DNA from: CAVTJX01 sp963735175
GTDB taxonomy: Bacteria; Electryoneota; RPQS01
NCBI GenBank assembly: GCA_963735175.1
Contig: CAVTJX010000017.1
Location: 62,001 to 126,000, forward strand
DNA: 64,000 nucleotides
Direction of reading: 5' to 3'
Notes under the pieces: model-generated
What the model saw: the letters and a program-made list of their open reading frames with translations, nothing else
Told to the model about the DNA's origin: nothing
The model's database searches: none
Made by a program: the position numbers and the translations under genes
Shown here: one piece after another, positions 1-7,350 of the stretch
Layout of the letters: every line of letters starts with the position of its first letter
Numbering within the stretch: position 1 is the first letter of the stretch

Positions 1-122
1 TAGCTGACCAGCGCAAGGAAGATCAGCAACGCGAGGGCCAGCAACGCCAGCCCCCATAAAAACGATGCCGGCGAGGCCGTCTCAGACCGCGCTGGGCGCG
101 GGCTCGGTGATCGGGCTGCCAT
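1..122 (-). CDS. FtsK/SpoIIIE-like DNA translocase, N-terminal fragment
   Basis: The reverse strand carries an open frame that starts at an ATG (120-122) inside the 3' end of comB and runs off the left edge. After a polar, Arg/Pro-rich leader of about 20 residues it has one strongly hydrophobic segment ending LLIFLALVS. That pattern matches the first membrane helix of FtsK/SpoIIIE translocases, where this helix is followed by a Y-x-P-x-D motif. Only about 40 residues are visible, so the family is a guess from the shape of the helix. The sequence shows a membrane protein start overlapping comB by 41 bases; everything else is inference. Another membrane protein is possible. Confidence 0.35.
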   Translation of the reverse strand, partial: MAARSPSPRPARSETASPASFLWGLALLALALLIFLALVS

Positions 123-885
123 CGGCCTTATATCCTCGAATTTTACCTTCCACGACCATGGGAACGACGAGATTGGTGTCCATCCGCGCGCAGTAGTCGA
201 TATCGGCTTCACTGCCCAGAGTCGCCAGGTACTGCCCGTGACTGCTGGTCTTTAACAGCGTCGGAATGCTGCCGTCGAAATGGCGGTGAAGCTGCGCCGC
301 GGCGCGCGCGCCGTCGTTCAGCACCGTCCCGCGTTTCAACCTCGTTTCGAGCGCGTTGACAAACTTCCCGCCGGCGACAAAATCTTCGATCGCAAACTGT
401 TCGAGCTTGCCCGCGCAAAGAATCACGACGGGACGCTCGTCCTTCACCACCCGTTTCACCACCGCGCCGAAGTTATTGAAGCAGCCGATGTACACCCGGT
501 CGGCGGAGCGGGCGCGCAGAATCGCCGCCGTGCCGTTGGTCGACGTGTAGATTAGAATCCGGCCGCCGACGCGTTCGGCGGAATACTCGAACGGCGAGTT
601 GCCGAGGTCAAAGCCGTCGATCTTGCGACCTTCGCGCTCGCCGCAGAGTAAACTGGCGCTGCGGCCGGAGCGGCCCGCCAGTTTGCCGCCCTCGGCGGGC
701 GTGCCCACGGGAATCACTTCCTTCGCGCCATTGGCGAGCGCCGTGGCGATGGTGGACGACGAACGCAGGATGTCCACGACCACCACGGAACAGCCACGGA
801 GATCGTCATCCGTTACTTCGCGCGGCGAAGTAAAGAGCTTGATCTCCAGCGGCGGGAGATCGGCGGCTTTGTCTTTCGGTTTCAT
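82..885 (-). CDS. comB: 2-phosphosulfolactate phosphatase (ComB family)
   Basis: The 267-residue product belongs to the ComB family, Mg-dependent enzymes that remove phosphate from (R)-2-phospho-3-sulfolactate in the coenzyme M pathway of archaea; in bacteria the role is often unclear. Visible family motifs are VVVVDILRSSST (about 34-45), CGEREGRKIDGFDLGNSP (81-98), TSTNGTAA (114-121) and CAGK (157-160), and the length is normal. The start ATG follows the gcvT stop directly (TGAATG), so the two genes are translationally coupled and share the promoter upstream of gcvT. No other coenzyme M gene is nearby, so the true substrate here may differ. The frame is intact. Confidence 0.9.
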   Translation of the reverse strand: MKPKDKAADLPPLEIKLFTSPREVTDDDLRGCSVVVVDILRSSSTIATALANGAKEVIPVGTPAEGGKLAGRSGRSASLLCGEREGRKIDGFDLGNSPFEYSAERVGGRILIYTSTNGTAAILRARSADRVYIGCFNNFGAVVKRVVKDERPVVILCAGKLEQFAIEDFVAGGKFVNALETRLKRGTVLNDGARAAAQLHRHFDGSIPTLLKTSSHGQYLATLGSEADIDYCARMDTNLVVPMVVEGKIRGYKADGSPITEPAPSAV

Positions 886-1977
886 TCAGTACGGGCGCTG
901 ATAAAAGGGCGTCTTGACAACCGTGGCGCCAAACACGCGGCCGCGGCTGTCCATTTTGAGGGTGCTGCCGACAGTGCTGAGTTCCGTGGGTACATAACCC
1001 ATGGCAATGCCTTTATTGAGGACCGGCGAAACCGTACCCGAGGTTACGACACCGACGGGCTGCGCGGAGCCGTTGGGGCTGAGCAACGTGTAACCGTGAC
1101 GCGGGAATCCCGGGTTTTCGATTTCCAGCCCTACCAGCTTGCGCTTCAGGCCGTCCGCTTTCAACTTCAGCAGCACGTCGCGGGCGATGAAGTCGCCTTT
1201 GTTCAGCTTGGTGATCCAGCCGAGCCCGGCTTCCAGCGGATTGGTGGTTTCGTCGATGTCGTTCCCGTAGAGCGCCATCTTCATCTCGAGGCGCAGCGAA
1301 TCGCGCGCACCGAGGCCGATAGGTTCCACGTGGTATTCCTTGCCCGCGGTGAACAGCGCGTTCCACAGCGTGACGGCGCCGGTGTTGGGGTGATAAAGTT
1401 CAAAGCCGTCTTCGCCGGTGTAGCCGGTGCGCGAGATGATGCAGGGCACGCCAGCCACGTCGCCTTCGGTAAACCAGTAATACTTGATCTGCGACAGGTC
1501 CGTTTTCGTCAGCTTCTGAATGAGCTTGGCCGCGTCCGGCCCCTGCACCGCGAGCAGCGTGATGTCGTCGGTGGCGTCTTTCATCTGCGCGTCGCCGCGC
1601 AGATTTTTCTGCAGCCACGCCCAGTCCTTATCGTGGTTTGAGCCATTTACCACGAGCAGAAGCTTGTCGGGAAAGCGGTAGACCAACAGATCGTCAACGA
1701 TGCCACCGTGCGGCAAACACATACAGGAATACTGCACCTGGCCATTCGCCAGCGCTTTCACATCGTTGACGGTCGCGTAATCGACGAAGGCTTCACGGTC
1801 TTTGCCGGTGACGAAAAATTCGCCCATGTGCGAGACGTCGAAAATACCTACGGTATTGCGCACACGCAAATGCTCGGCGCGAATCGAGGCGTATTGAATC
1901 GGCATTTCGTAGCCGGCGAACTCAACCAGCTTGGCACCCAATTGCCGATGGATTTCAGTCAGGGCGGTGCGTTTCAC
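886..1977 (-). CDS. gcvT: Glycine cleavage system T protein (aminomethyltransferase)
   Basis: GcvT transfers the methylene unit from the aminomethyl-lipoyl H protein to tetrahydrofolate, releasing ammonia, in the cytoplasmic glycine cleavage system. The protein has the typical opening KRTALTEIHRQLGAKLVEFA, the motif GIFDVSHMGEF (about 45-55), the GGIVDD segment with the catalytic aspartate (about 92-97), and the C-terminal barrel with GIAMGYVP. I chose the GTG at 1977 because it matches family N-termini and has GGAG nine bases upstream; a TTG at 1992 is in frame but would sit within that ribosome-binding region. Length is 363 residues, normal for the family. gcvH and gcvP are not in the window. 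comB follows immediately and is probably co-transcribed. Confidence 0.95.
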   Translation of the reverse strand: MKRTALTEIHRQLGAKLVEFAGYEMPIQYASIRAEHLRVRNTVGIFDVSHMGEFFVTGKDREAFVDYATVNDVKALANGQVQYSCMCLPHGGIVDDLLVYRFPDKLLLVVNGSNHDKDWAWLQKNLRGDAQMKDATDDITLLAVQGPDAAKLIQKLTKTDLSQIKYYWFTEGDVAGVPCIISRTGYTGEDGFELYHPNTGAVTLWNALFTAGKEYHVEPIGLGARDSLRLEMKMALYGNDIDETTNPLEAGLGWITKLNKGDFIARDVLLKLKADGLKRKLVGLEIENPGFPRHGYTLLSPNGSAQPVGVVTSGTVSPVLNKGIAMGYVPTELSTVGSTLKMDSRGRVFGATVVKTPFYQRPY

Positions 1978-2014
1978 AGGATCTGTCTCCAAAAGTTACG
2001 GGGGTAAGCTGTGT

Positions 2015-2043
2015 AGTATAGCAATTTTAGGCCAATTCAGCAA
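2015..2043 (-). promoter_or_regulatory. Sigma-70-type promoter for gcvT-comB
   Basis: On the reverse strand a -35 box TTGCTG (2038-2043) and a -10 box TATACT (2015-2020) are separated by exactly 17 bases. The predicted start point near 2008 gives a leader of about 30 bases before the GTG start of gcvT. Confidence 0.65.
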
Positions 2044-2197
2044 GTTTCCCCCCTGCCCGGCCTTTATCTACTATTCTATTGACAATTATTGATTAAGCTA
2101 AACACCACCGCCTCAAACGGCCCTCGCGCCGGAAAACTTTCTGCCGGGGAGTCATTACCCTATATGCACACTTCTGGACCCACATGCCCAAAAAGAC

Positions 2198-2220
2198 AGG
2201 GCGAATCCCCGATTCGCCCT
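2198..2220 (-). terminator. Rho-independent terminator downstream of the PstS-like gene
   Basis: A perfect 10-bp stem AGGGCGAATC/GATTCGCCCT with a 3-base loop is followed on the reverse strand by GTCTTTTT. It lies about 260 bases past the stop of the PstS-like lipoprotein gene, so the transcript would include the hairpin-rich stretch in between. Confidence 0.7.
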
Positions 2221-2283
2221 AAAAATCACTGGTATTCCAGCATCCGCAGATGACAGCGCCGTGCGATATGCTTCCACAAGAAG

Positions 2284-2433
2284 CGCGCGGGGTAAGGAAT
2301 TCCCGCGCGGCGATTGTGTGGCAATCGCAGATGATCAACGTCGCGGACTTCAAGCTCGCGATGATCCTGCGATACATAGCGGCCTTAAAGGCCGCCACGG
2401 CGTGCTCCGAGATTAGCTTGCGCGTCTTCGCGC
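2284..2433 (-). repeat. Array of adjacent inverted repeats (possible structured 3' RNA)
   Basis: Five hairpins follow one another. They are CGCGCGGG/CCCGCGCG (2284-2309), GCGATTG/CAATCGC (2310-2328), GATCA..TCGCG/CGCGA.TGATC (2333-2366), GCGGCCTT/AAGGCCGC with a one-base centre (2379-2395), and GCGCG/CGCGC around TCTT (2420-2433). They sit between the end of a minus-strand gene and its terminator. The function is unknown; an untranslated structured RNA or a relic of a mobile repeat are both possible. Confidence 0.45.
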
Positions 2434-2479
2434 GCGGCCATCAACGGCGCCAGCGCAACGGTCTGCGGCGACCACGCCG

Positions 2480-3361
2480 CTACTTCAGCTTCACCATCCG
2501 CACCGGCACGGCGGCGGGGCGATAGCGCAGTGCGTCCATCAGGCGGCGCTGGCCAAGATTGCCCACGGCAAAAGTCAGATAGCCTGCGGCCACGTCGGCC
2601 TTGTTGTGCGTCGTCACGTAAGTTATATCGAGGCGGAAGGGATAGCCCGGTGTGTCGAGAATCGTCTTCACGTTAGGACTGATCGTTAAACCACCGCCCC
2701 AGTCGAAACGCAGCGCTTTATACAGTGACAGATCGTCCAGCGGTTTCGCATACACCAGCAGCGCTCCCGCATCCTTCCGCGCCGAATCCAGCATCGCTTT
2801 GGATGTCGCACAGACCGCCGCCTGCACTGAGTCCAGCCTTCCAAAATAACTGAAGAGACTCACCCACGGTCCGTCTCCCGGTGAAGAGAGATAGACATTC
2901 ACCGCTTCGTCCGGCCCGCCGAGTTGCCGCCAGTTGTCGATCGTGCCCGTCAGCACTCCGCGCAGCGCGGCGCTGTCGATCGCCACCACCGGGTTGTCCT
3001 TCGCCACCAGGAGGTAGATCGGGTAGTAGGCGACAGCATACGTCCAGAGCTTTTGCTTCGAATTATGAAAGGCCAGTGTCTCGGCGGGCGTCAACGTGCG
3101 GTCGAGAAAGATCTCTTCGGCGCGCTTATTCACCAGCGAATCGATCAGCGCCTGATCACTGTCGACAAAGATGTCGATCCAGGCGTTGGCATTAGCGCCG
3201 CGAAACTCCTGCGCGAGAAATGTCGCCACGTCGCGAATCGCCTCCGACGCGCCGATCGTGGCGTGGCCCGCGCTCATACTTTCCTGCGGGCGGCGTGGCC
3301 CACAGCCAACGATTACTACCAGAACAAGCGCGGTCAGCCCGCACCAGCGAAAGACATTCAT
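2480..3361 (-). CDS. PstS-like periplasmic substrate-binding lipoprotein
   Basis: The 293-residue product starts with a lipoprotein signal (MNVFRWCGLTALV..., lipobox IVGC, Cys20) and continues as a PstS-type phosphate-binding-like domain with ...YPIYLLVAKDNPV... and LRGVLTGTIDNWRQLGG segments. I chose the ATG at 3361 because a longer frame (to 3493) only adds an antisense-like Arg-rich leader. It is the last gene of the exbB-exbD-tonB cluster, two bases after a small membrane protein. In Bacteroidetes, PstS-like proteins of this type are often found next to TonB/ExbBD and TPR genes, where the ligand is unproven. No phosphate ABC permease is nearby, so I do not call it a transporter subunit. 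Confidence 0.8.
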   Translation of the reverse strand: MNVFRWCGLTALVLVVIVGCGPRRPQESMSAGHATIGASEAIRDVATFLAQEFRGANANAWIDIFVDSDQALIDSLVNKRAEEIFLDRTLTPAETLAFHNSKQKLWTYAVAYYPIYLLVAKDNPVVAIDSAALRGVLTGTIDNWRQLGGPDEAVNVYLSSPGDGPWVSLFSYFGRLDSVQAAVCATSKAMLDSARKDAGALLVYAKPLDDLSLYKALRFDWGGGLTISPNVKTILDTPGYPFRLDITYVTTHNKADVAAGYLTFAVGNLGQRRLMDALRYRPAAVPVRMVKLK

Positions 3362-3363
3362 GA

Positions 3364-3585
3364 CTACTGCTCCCAGGGTCGTCTGCGACCGCCGCCGAAG
3401 CGCCGCCGGTCGTCGGGCGTCATCATGCGCGACGCCACGAAACGATGCACGCCCAGCAGAATCACCACCACGCCGATGATCGGCCGCAACCATGTCTGCG
3501 GCGGAATGTTCGTCAGAATGAGGTCAGATAAAATGGCAATGCCGACCGCCACCATTGCGATCGGCAAAATCCAGTGAGTTATCAT
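3364..3585 (-). CDS. Small two-helix membrane protein of unknown function
   Basis: This is a 73-residue protein starting MITHWILPIAMVAVG. It shows two hydrophobic segments (about residues 4-22 and 33-48) and a short Arg/Gly-rich cytoplasmic tail ending RRFGGGRRRPWEQ. The ATG at 3585 lies four bases after the tonB stop, and the following PstS-like gene starts two bases after its own stop, so it is embedded in the operon. A longer upstream frame overlaps the tonB 3' end and is not used. I recognise no family. Its place between tonB and the binding protein suggests a role in that envelope system, but nothing in the sequence shows what it does. Confidence 0.6.
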   Translation of the reverse strand: MITHWILPIAMVAVGIAILSDLILTNIPPQTWLRPIIGVVVILLGVHRFVASRMMTPDDRRRFGGGRRRPWEQ

Positions 3586-3589
3586 CGGA

Positions 3590-4353
3590 TTACTTTTGAA
3601 GTTTAAAGCGGAACGGCACGGCCACCCAGACGCCAATCGGCTTGCCGGATTGAATAGCCGGAGTGAATTTCCACTTGGGTACAATTTTGAGGACTTCCTC
3701 CTCAAAGCCGAGCCCCTTCGGATCGGTCTTCATTACCCGCCACTGCTTCACATCGCCGCGCTTGTCCACCCAGATGTTGACGATGACGGTCCCGCCCAAT
3801 CCGGAGATCCGCGCCAGTTCGGGAAACTGCGGCTGGGGATTGGTACCAATCGGCTGCGGCTGAATCTCGACGAAGATAAAGGTGTCCGGAGGCAGAATCG
3901 GATCGTCCGGGGGCTCGATATACGTCACTGGCCCACCGCCATCGCCACCCAATCCGTTCAGCGAATCGGCGATGTCCTGATAGTGCTGCCCCAACTCCTT
4001 GGACGTCGCGATCAGTTTGCCGGAGTCCGGCGACGGCTCGTCTTCCACCGGATTCAGAAAGGTCTCCGCGGTCTCCGACAGCACAGGCGGTTCTAACATG
4101 GGCTCGCTGCGATCCGGATCCTGCCGTTCCAACGGCGGCATAACGAGGACTACCGTGTCCCGGCCGTCACCCACTGTGGAGAAGCACCACTACTTCCTCG
4201 CTTTGCAGCAGCCGGTAAATCAACGGCGAGGCGATTACGCCTGCCATGAATCAACAGACTGACCAGCAGCCCTTTCAGCAGGTTGGGTCCAACCTGATGC
4301 TTGAGCTCAAAGGAGCCGAAGCGGCCCTTTTCCAACTGCTCGAAGAAATCCAT
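3590..4353 (-). CDS. TonB-family energy transducer, first copy (two frameshifts)
   Basis: This is the second TonB-like gene downstream of exbBD. The N-terminus (MDFFEQLEKGRFGSFELK) aligns residue by residue with the other copy (VNFYEQLEQGRYGSFELK). A membrane helix, a Pro/Glu-rich linker and a TonB C-terminal domain (GGTVIVNIWVDKRGDVKQW, ending WVAVPFRFKLQK) follow. The frame is interrupted twice, near 4245 (CATGGCAGG, one extra G) and near 4176 (one extra base in AGTGGGTGA). Removing two bases gives about 253 residues. The protein would span the inner membrane and transmit ExbBD energy to outer-membrane receptors. The GTG at 4174 is not a real start. SD GGGAGG precedes the ATG. Confidence 0.8.
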
Positions 4354-4469
4354 GAGAACCTCCCAAGGTTAGCAACACTCGCAGGCGTAGTTCTCAAACT
4401 CGATAGCAGCCGTTCCCTACTTTATTTTACCGGATCTTCCCCGAAAAGGTTTCACGTGCCCTGAAAACA

Positions 4470-4496
4470 CAAGGCACAGGGGTTTCCTGTGCCTTG
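4470..4496 (-). terminator. Hairpin terminator after the second-copy tonB
   Basis: An 11-bp perfect stem CAAGGCACAGG/CCTGTGCCTTG with a 5-base loop lies six bases past the tonB stop at 4502. On the reverse strand it is followed by TGTTTTC. It should reduce read-through into the next tonB copy. Confidence 0.7.
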
Positions 4497-4501
4497 ACCG
4501 T

Positions 4502-5248
4502 CTATTTTCTGTACTTGAAGTTGAAGGGAACCGCGACCCAGACCCCCACCGGATTCCCCTGCTGAATGGCCGGGGTAAACTTCCACTTGGTGATCACTTT
4601 CTCGACCTCGTCCTCAAAGCCGAGATTCTTCGGATCGACCTTGACAATCTTCCACTTCTTGACCTCACCCTTCTTGTCCACATAGACCTGGACCACGACC
4701 TTGCCGGGGACGCCGGCCGTGCGGGCCATTTCCGGAAATTCAGGTTGCGGGCTGAAGTTTGGCAGTGGCTGCGGAGCGACCTCAAAGGGCACGAACGCGC
4801 CCATGTCCGGGATATCTTCCTCCACTGTCCCCGCGATCTCAATCTGTTCACCCGAGCCGATATCGAGGCCCTCGCCCTTCGTTGCGGCGACCTGTGTCGC
4901 GATTTCGGACTGGGTGGGGATGAGCTGCTGCTCCTCAACGATGTTCTCTTCCACCGCGACCGGAATGGCGGCTACCGGCGGAGCGAGTTTGGGTGCGGCG
5001 ATTGTGACCTGCGCGTCGGTGTTCTGCTGGCTCTTGAGCTTCGTCAGCGTGGAGATGTCCACCACGCGGATCGGCGGCGGCGGAATATCCTCTTCGCTCT
5101 TGAAGAGCTGCACGATATAGGGTGAAAGCACGATCAGGGCATGCACCGCGAAGCTGAAGATCAACCCCTTAATGAGGTTGGGTCCCAGCATCTTTTTCAG
5201 CTCAAATGAGCCGTAGCGCCCCTGTTCCAGTTGTTCGTAGAAATTCAC
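4502..5248 (-). CDS. TonB-family energy transducer, second copy
   Basis: This TonB protein has an N-terminal cytoplasmic stretch, one membrane helix (LIKGLIFSFAVHALIVLSPY, about 24-43) and a long periplasmic linker with the DIPPPPIRVVD segment. It ends with a TonB_C domain (PEFPEMARTAGVPGKVVVQV to VAVPFNFKYRK). The GTG at 5248 is preferred over the GTG overlapping the exbD stop (5317) because it aligns exactly with the ATG of the neighbouring paralogue and has AAGG at good distance. Length is 248 residues. It follows two exbD genes and exbB, so it is the direct partner of that proton channel. The frame is intact, unlike the downstream copy. Confidence 0.85.
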   Translation of the reverse strand: MNFYEQLEQGRYGSFELKKMLGPNLIKGLIFSFAVHALIVLSPYIVQLFKSEEDIPPPPIRVVDISTLTKLKSQQNTDAQVTIAAPKLAPPVAAIPVAVEENIVEEQQLIPTQSEIATQVAATKGEGLDIGSGEQIEIAGTVEEDIPDMGAFVPFEVAPQPLPNFSPQPEFPEMARTAGVPGKVVVQVYVDKKGEVKKWKIVKVDPKNLGFEDEVEKVITKWKFTPAIQQGNPVGVWVAVPFNFKYRK

Positions 5249-5313
5249 GCGAACCTTCGAATGTCTGCCACCGCGGCGGGCGGCAAATTCAAAAGGGTAC
5301 GATACTTTTAACC

Positions 5314-5889
5314 TCACTCCGATTCCGCAACCTCAGGTTCGGGTAAACCGGCTGGGCCGGGCGTCGTGAAGCCCACCACGCGAAGCAGCGAATCGTCCTG
5401 AGTGTTGTAACGCATGATGGAGAAGCGGGTCGTTTGGGCGACGTTGAACTCGTCCACCAGATTCACCATCGAAGCGTAAGTTGCCTGGCGGTGGATCTTT
5501 GCCAGCACCGTCAGGCTGTCGCCGTAGAGCGCGCGGCGTTCGAGCAGCTTGCCACGCAGGCTGTCCCACGCCAGTGGCTGGGGCGATTTCTTGCCGATCA
5601 TGAAGGCGAGCGAGTCGCGGTCGCCGATCTTCGTGACCATTACGGTGAGCAGCTTCTCGCCGTAAATATCCTGGGTGGTCGGCTTTTGATCTTCGTTCTT
5701 CTCCGGCAGGTTCATCTCCATGGCCTGCGGCAGACGGAAAACCGTCGTGACCATGAAGAAGATGAGCAAGAGAAACGCGATATCCACCATCGGCGTCATA
5801 TCAATGCGGATCTTGACCCGCGGCCGCTTCCAGCTTGGTCCGCCGGAGCCGCCCGCAGGCTTGGAACCGCCAACATCAACTGCGCCCAT
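5314..5889 (-). CDS. exbD: ExbD/TolR-family biopolymer transport protein
   Basis: The 191-residue protein has the ExbD signature: a basic cytoplasmic start, then IDMTPMVDIAFLLLIFFMVT (about 31-50), a single membrane helix with the conserved channel aspartate in MVDIAF. A periplasmic domain ending in a poorly conserved Pro/Glu tail follows. With ExbB it forms the proton channel that energises TonB. It is the second of two adjacent exbD genes, 40 bases from the first. The periplasmic part is longer than in classical ExbD (about 140 residues), as in many Bacteroidetes homologues. The frame is intact. Confidence 0.88.
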   Translation of the reverse strand: MGAVDVGGSKPAGGSGGPSWKRPRVKIRIDMTPMVDIAFLLLIFFMVTTVFRLPQAMEMNLPEKNEDQKPTTQDIYGEKLLTVMVTKIGDRDSLAFMIGKKSPQPLAWDSLRGKLLERRALYGDSLTVLAKIHRQATYASMVNLVDEFNVAQTTRFSIMRYNTQDDSLLRVVGFTTPGPAGLPEPEVAESE

Positions 5890-5929
5890 AGATTATTTTC
5901 AACCTGTTAAAGGTAAACGGAAACAGACG

Positions 5930-6463
5930 TCACTCGGCGGAAGCGGTTGGCTTGCCCGCCACGCCTTCGCCGGCGGGAACGGCCACCCGTTCGTCTTCCA
6001 GATCGGTAACGAGGTTCAGAATGTTGAGATCGTTCTTCTGCAACGTCTCCATCACGCTCTCGATGGTCTCATAGGGCGTTTCACGATCGGCGCGAATCAC
6101 GACGCGGTTGACGAGTCGTTTGATCTGCAGCTCGCGGATCTTTTCGGGAATCTCTTCCGCCGTCCACTTTTTTCCGCGGAACTGGTGGCTGCCTGCGATG
6201 GGCTCTGTCAATCCGTAAGCCGCATCGTTGGTCGCGATTTCCGTGGACATATAAATGTCCTTGTCTTTCGTCACCGTAATCACGATCATCCCGGTCTCGG
6301 GAAGCTTGAACGTGGAGTGCGACGTCGGTGTCTGCACTTCCACTTCGGCGGGCTTCTTGAAGACCGTGGTTGACATGAAGAAGATCAGAAGCAGGAATCC
6401 GATGTCCACCATCGGCGTCATGTCAATGGCGACGGGGATGCGCCGCTTTTTGGGTGCTGCCAT
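5930..6463 (-). CDS. exbD: ExbD/TolR-family biopolymer transport protein
   Basis: This 177-residue ExbD has a short basic N-terminus (MAAPKKRRIPVAIDMTPMVD), the membrane helix MVDIGFLLLIFFMSTTVF with the channel aspartate, and a periplasmic domain. It lies 53 bases downstream of the exbB stop and 40 bases upstream of the second exbD. The paired exbD genes differ clearly in their periplasmic parts, so they probably form a hetero-oligomer or serve different TonB partners; two tonB genes follow. The frame is intact. Confidence 0.88.
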   Translation of the reverse strand: MAAPKKRRIPVAIDMTPMVDIGFLLLIFFMSTTVFKKPAEVEVQTPTSHSTFKLPETGMIVITVTKDKDIYMSTEIATNDAAYGLTEPIAGSHQFRGKKWTAEEIPEKIRELQIKRLVNRVVIRADRETPYETIESVMETLQKNDLNILNLVTDLEDERVAVPAGEGVAGKPTASAE

Positions 6464-6516
6464 AGTGCTTTCAATCCTCGGTTAAGTCTCGACCTCCGGC
6501 ACAAAGGAGACCGGAC

Positions 6517-7279
6517 TTATGCCGCTTCCTTTTCCTTCAGGATTTCCACCATCAGGTACGCGGCTTCGTCGATCGAATAGTTGAACTGGTCGACCTTGTT
6601 GACGAAGAAGTTGTAGGCGACGATGCCGACGATGGCGGCGAACAGGCCGAGGGCCGTGTTCACGAGGGCTTCGGAAATACCGCGCGCGAGTTCGGCGGCG
6701 TTGGGCGCGCCCTGGTTCGACATGGCGGCGAACGAACGGATCATACCGATCGTCGTGCCCAAGCAGGCCGATCATGGTGGCGATCGAGGCGATGGTCGAA
6801 AGCGCGATCAGATTGCGCTCGAGGAACGGCACTTCGAGGAGCCGCGCTTCATTGATGGCGCGCTGCGTCTCGGTGAGCCGCTTGTCGGTGGTCATCGCCT
6901 TGTCGTCGGCGGTGCGGAGGTATTGTTCCGCGCCGGCCTTGAGGACGGCGGCGGCGGAGCCGCGCTGCTTGTCACAGAGTTTCGTCGCATCCTGGTAACG
7001 GCCTTCGCGCACCGCCTTGGTGAAGTTCGAGAAGAAGGTCGGCAGCGCCGCCGTACCCTTGGCTTTCGCGAGGGTGATCACGCGCTCCACGACGAACGTC
7101 AGCAGCATCAGTGTCAGCGTAATCAGGACCGGCACAACCGGACCGGCCAGGGTGATCTGGTGAATCAACGGGGTTTCTTCCACACCCTTGTCCATCCCTG
7201 GCAGCGCCACATAGTAGAACAGAATGCCGATGGCCAACGCGGCCACAAACGTAATGATCGTGAACGTTCCCTGCTTCAT
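6517..7279 (-). CDS. exbB: ExbB/TolQ/MotA-family proton channel protein (one frameshift)
   Basis: The product has an N-terminal helix, a second helix in LAGPVVPVLITLTLMLLTFVVE, a cytoplasmic helical domain (TETQRAINEARLLEVPFLER) and the conserved C-terminal helices. The last third (TTIGMIRSFAAMSN..., ending MVEILKEKEAA) is in a different frame from position about 6765. The junction GCTTGGGCACG has one G too many; removing it restores the family motif GLLGTTIGMIR and a protein of about 253 residues. ExbB pentamers with ExbD use proton motive force to drive TonB. A ribosome site AAAGGATAAGC precedes the ATG. Without repair the frame ends at 6482 with an unrelated tail. Confidence 0.85.
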
Positions 7280-7350
7280 TGCTTATCCTTTCGTCCCGGT
7301 AATCTATGTCCGAATCGTTTGTCCGGATGATCTTCTGAACAAGTCGTCGG

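Larger units (their letters stand above)
1978..2479. other. Intergenic region: gcvT promoter, terminator and a run of hairpins
   Basis: No convincing gene is present. From the gcvT side it holds the gcvT leader and promoter (2015-2043). It then holds an AT-rich stretch (about 2060-2100), the terminator hairpin at 2198-2220, and from 2284 to 2433 at least five closely packed inverted repeats downstream of the PstS-like gene. Small open frames here do not resemble proteins. Confidence 0.6.

Noticed and set aside
2250..2525. 91-codon plus-strand frame across the hairpin array
   Set aside because: It spans several perfect inverted repeats and overlaps the PstS-like gene; no protein-like composition.
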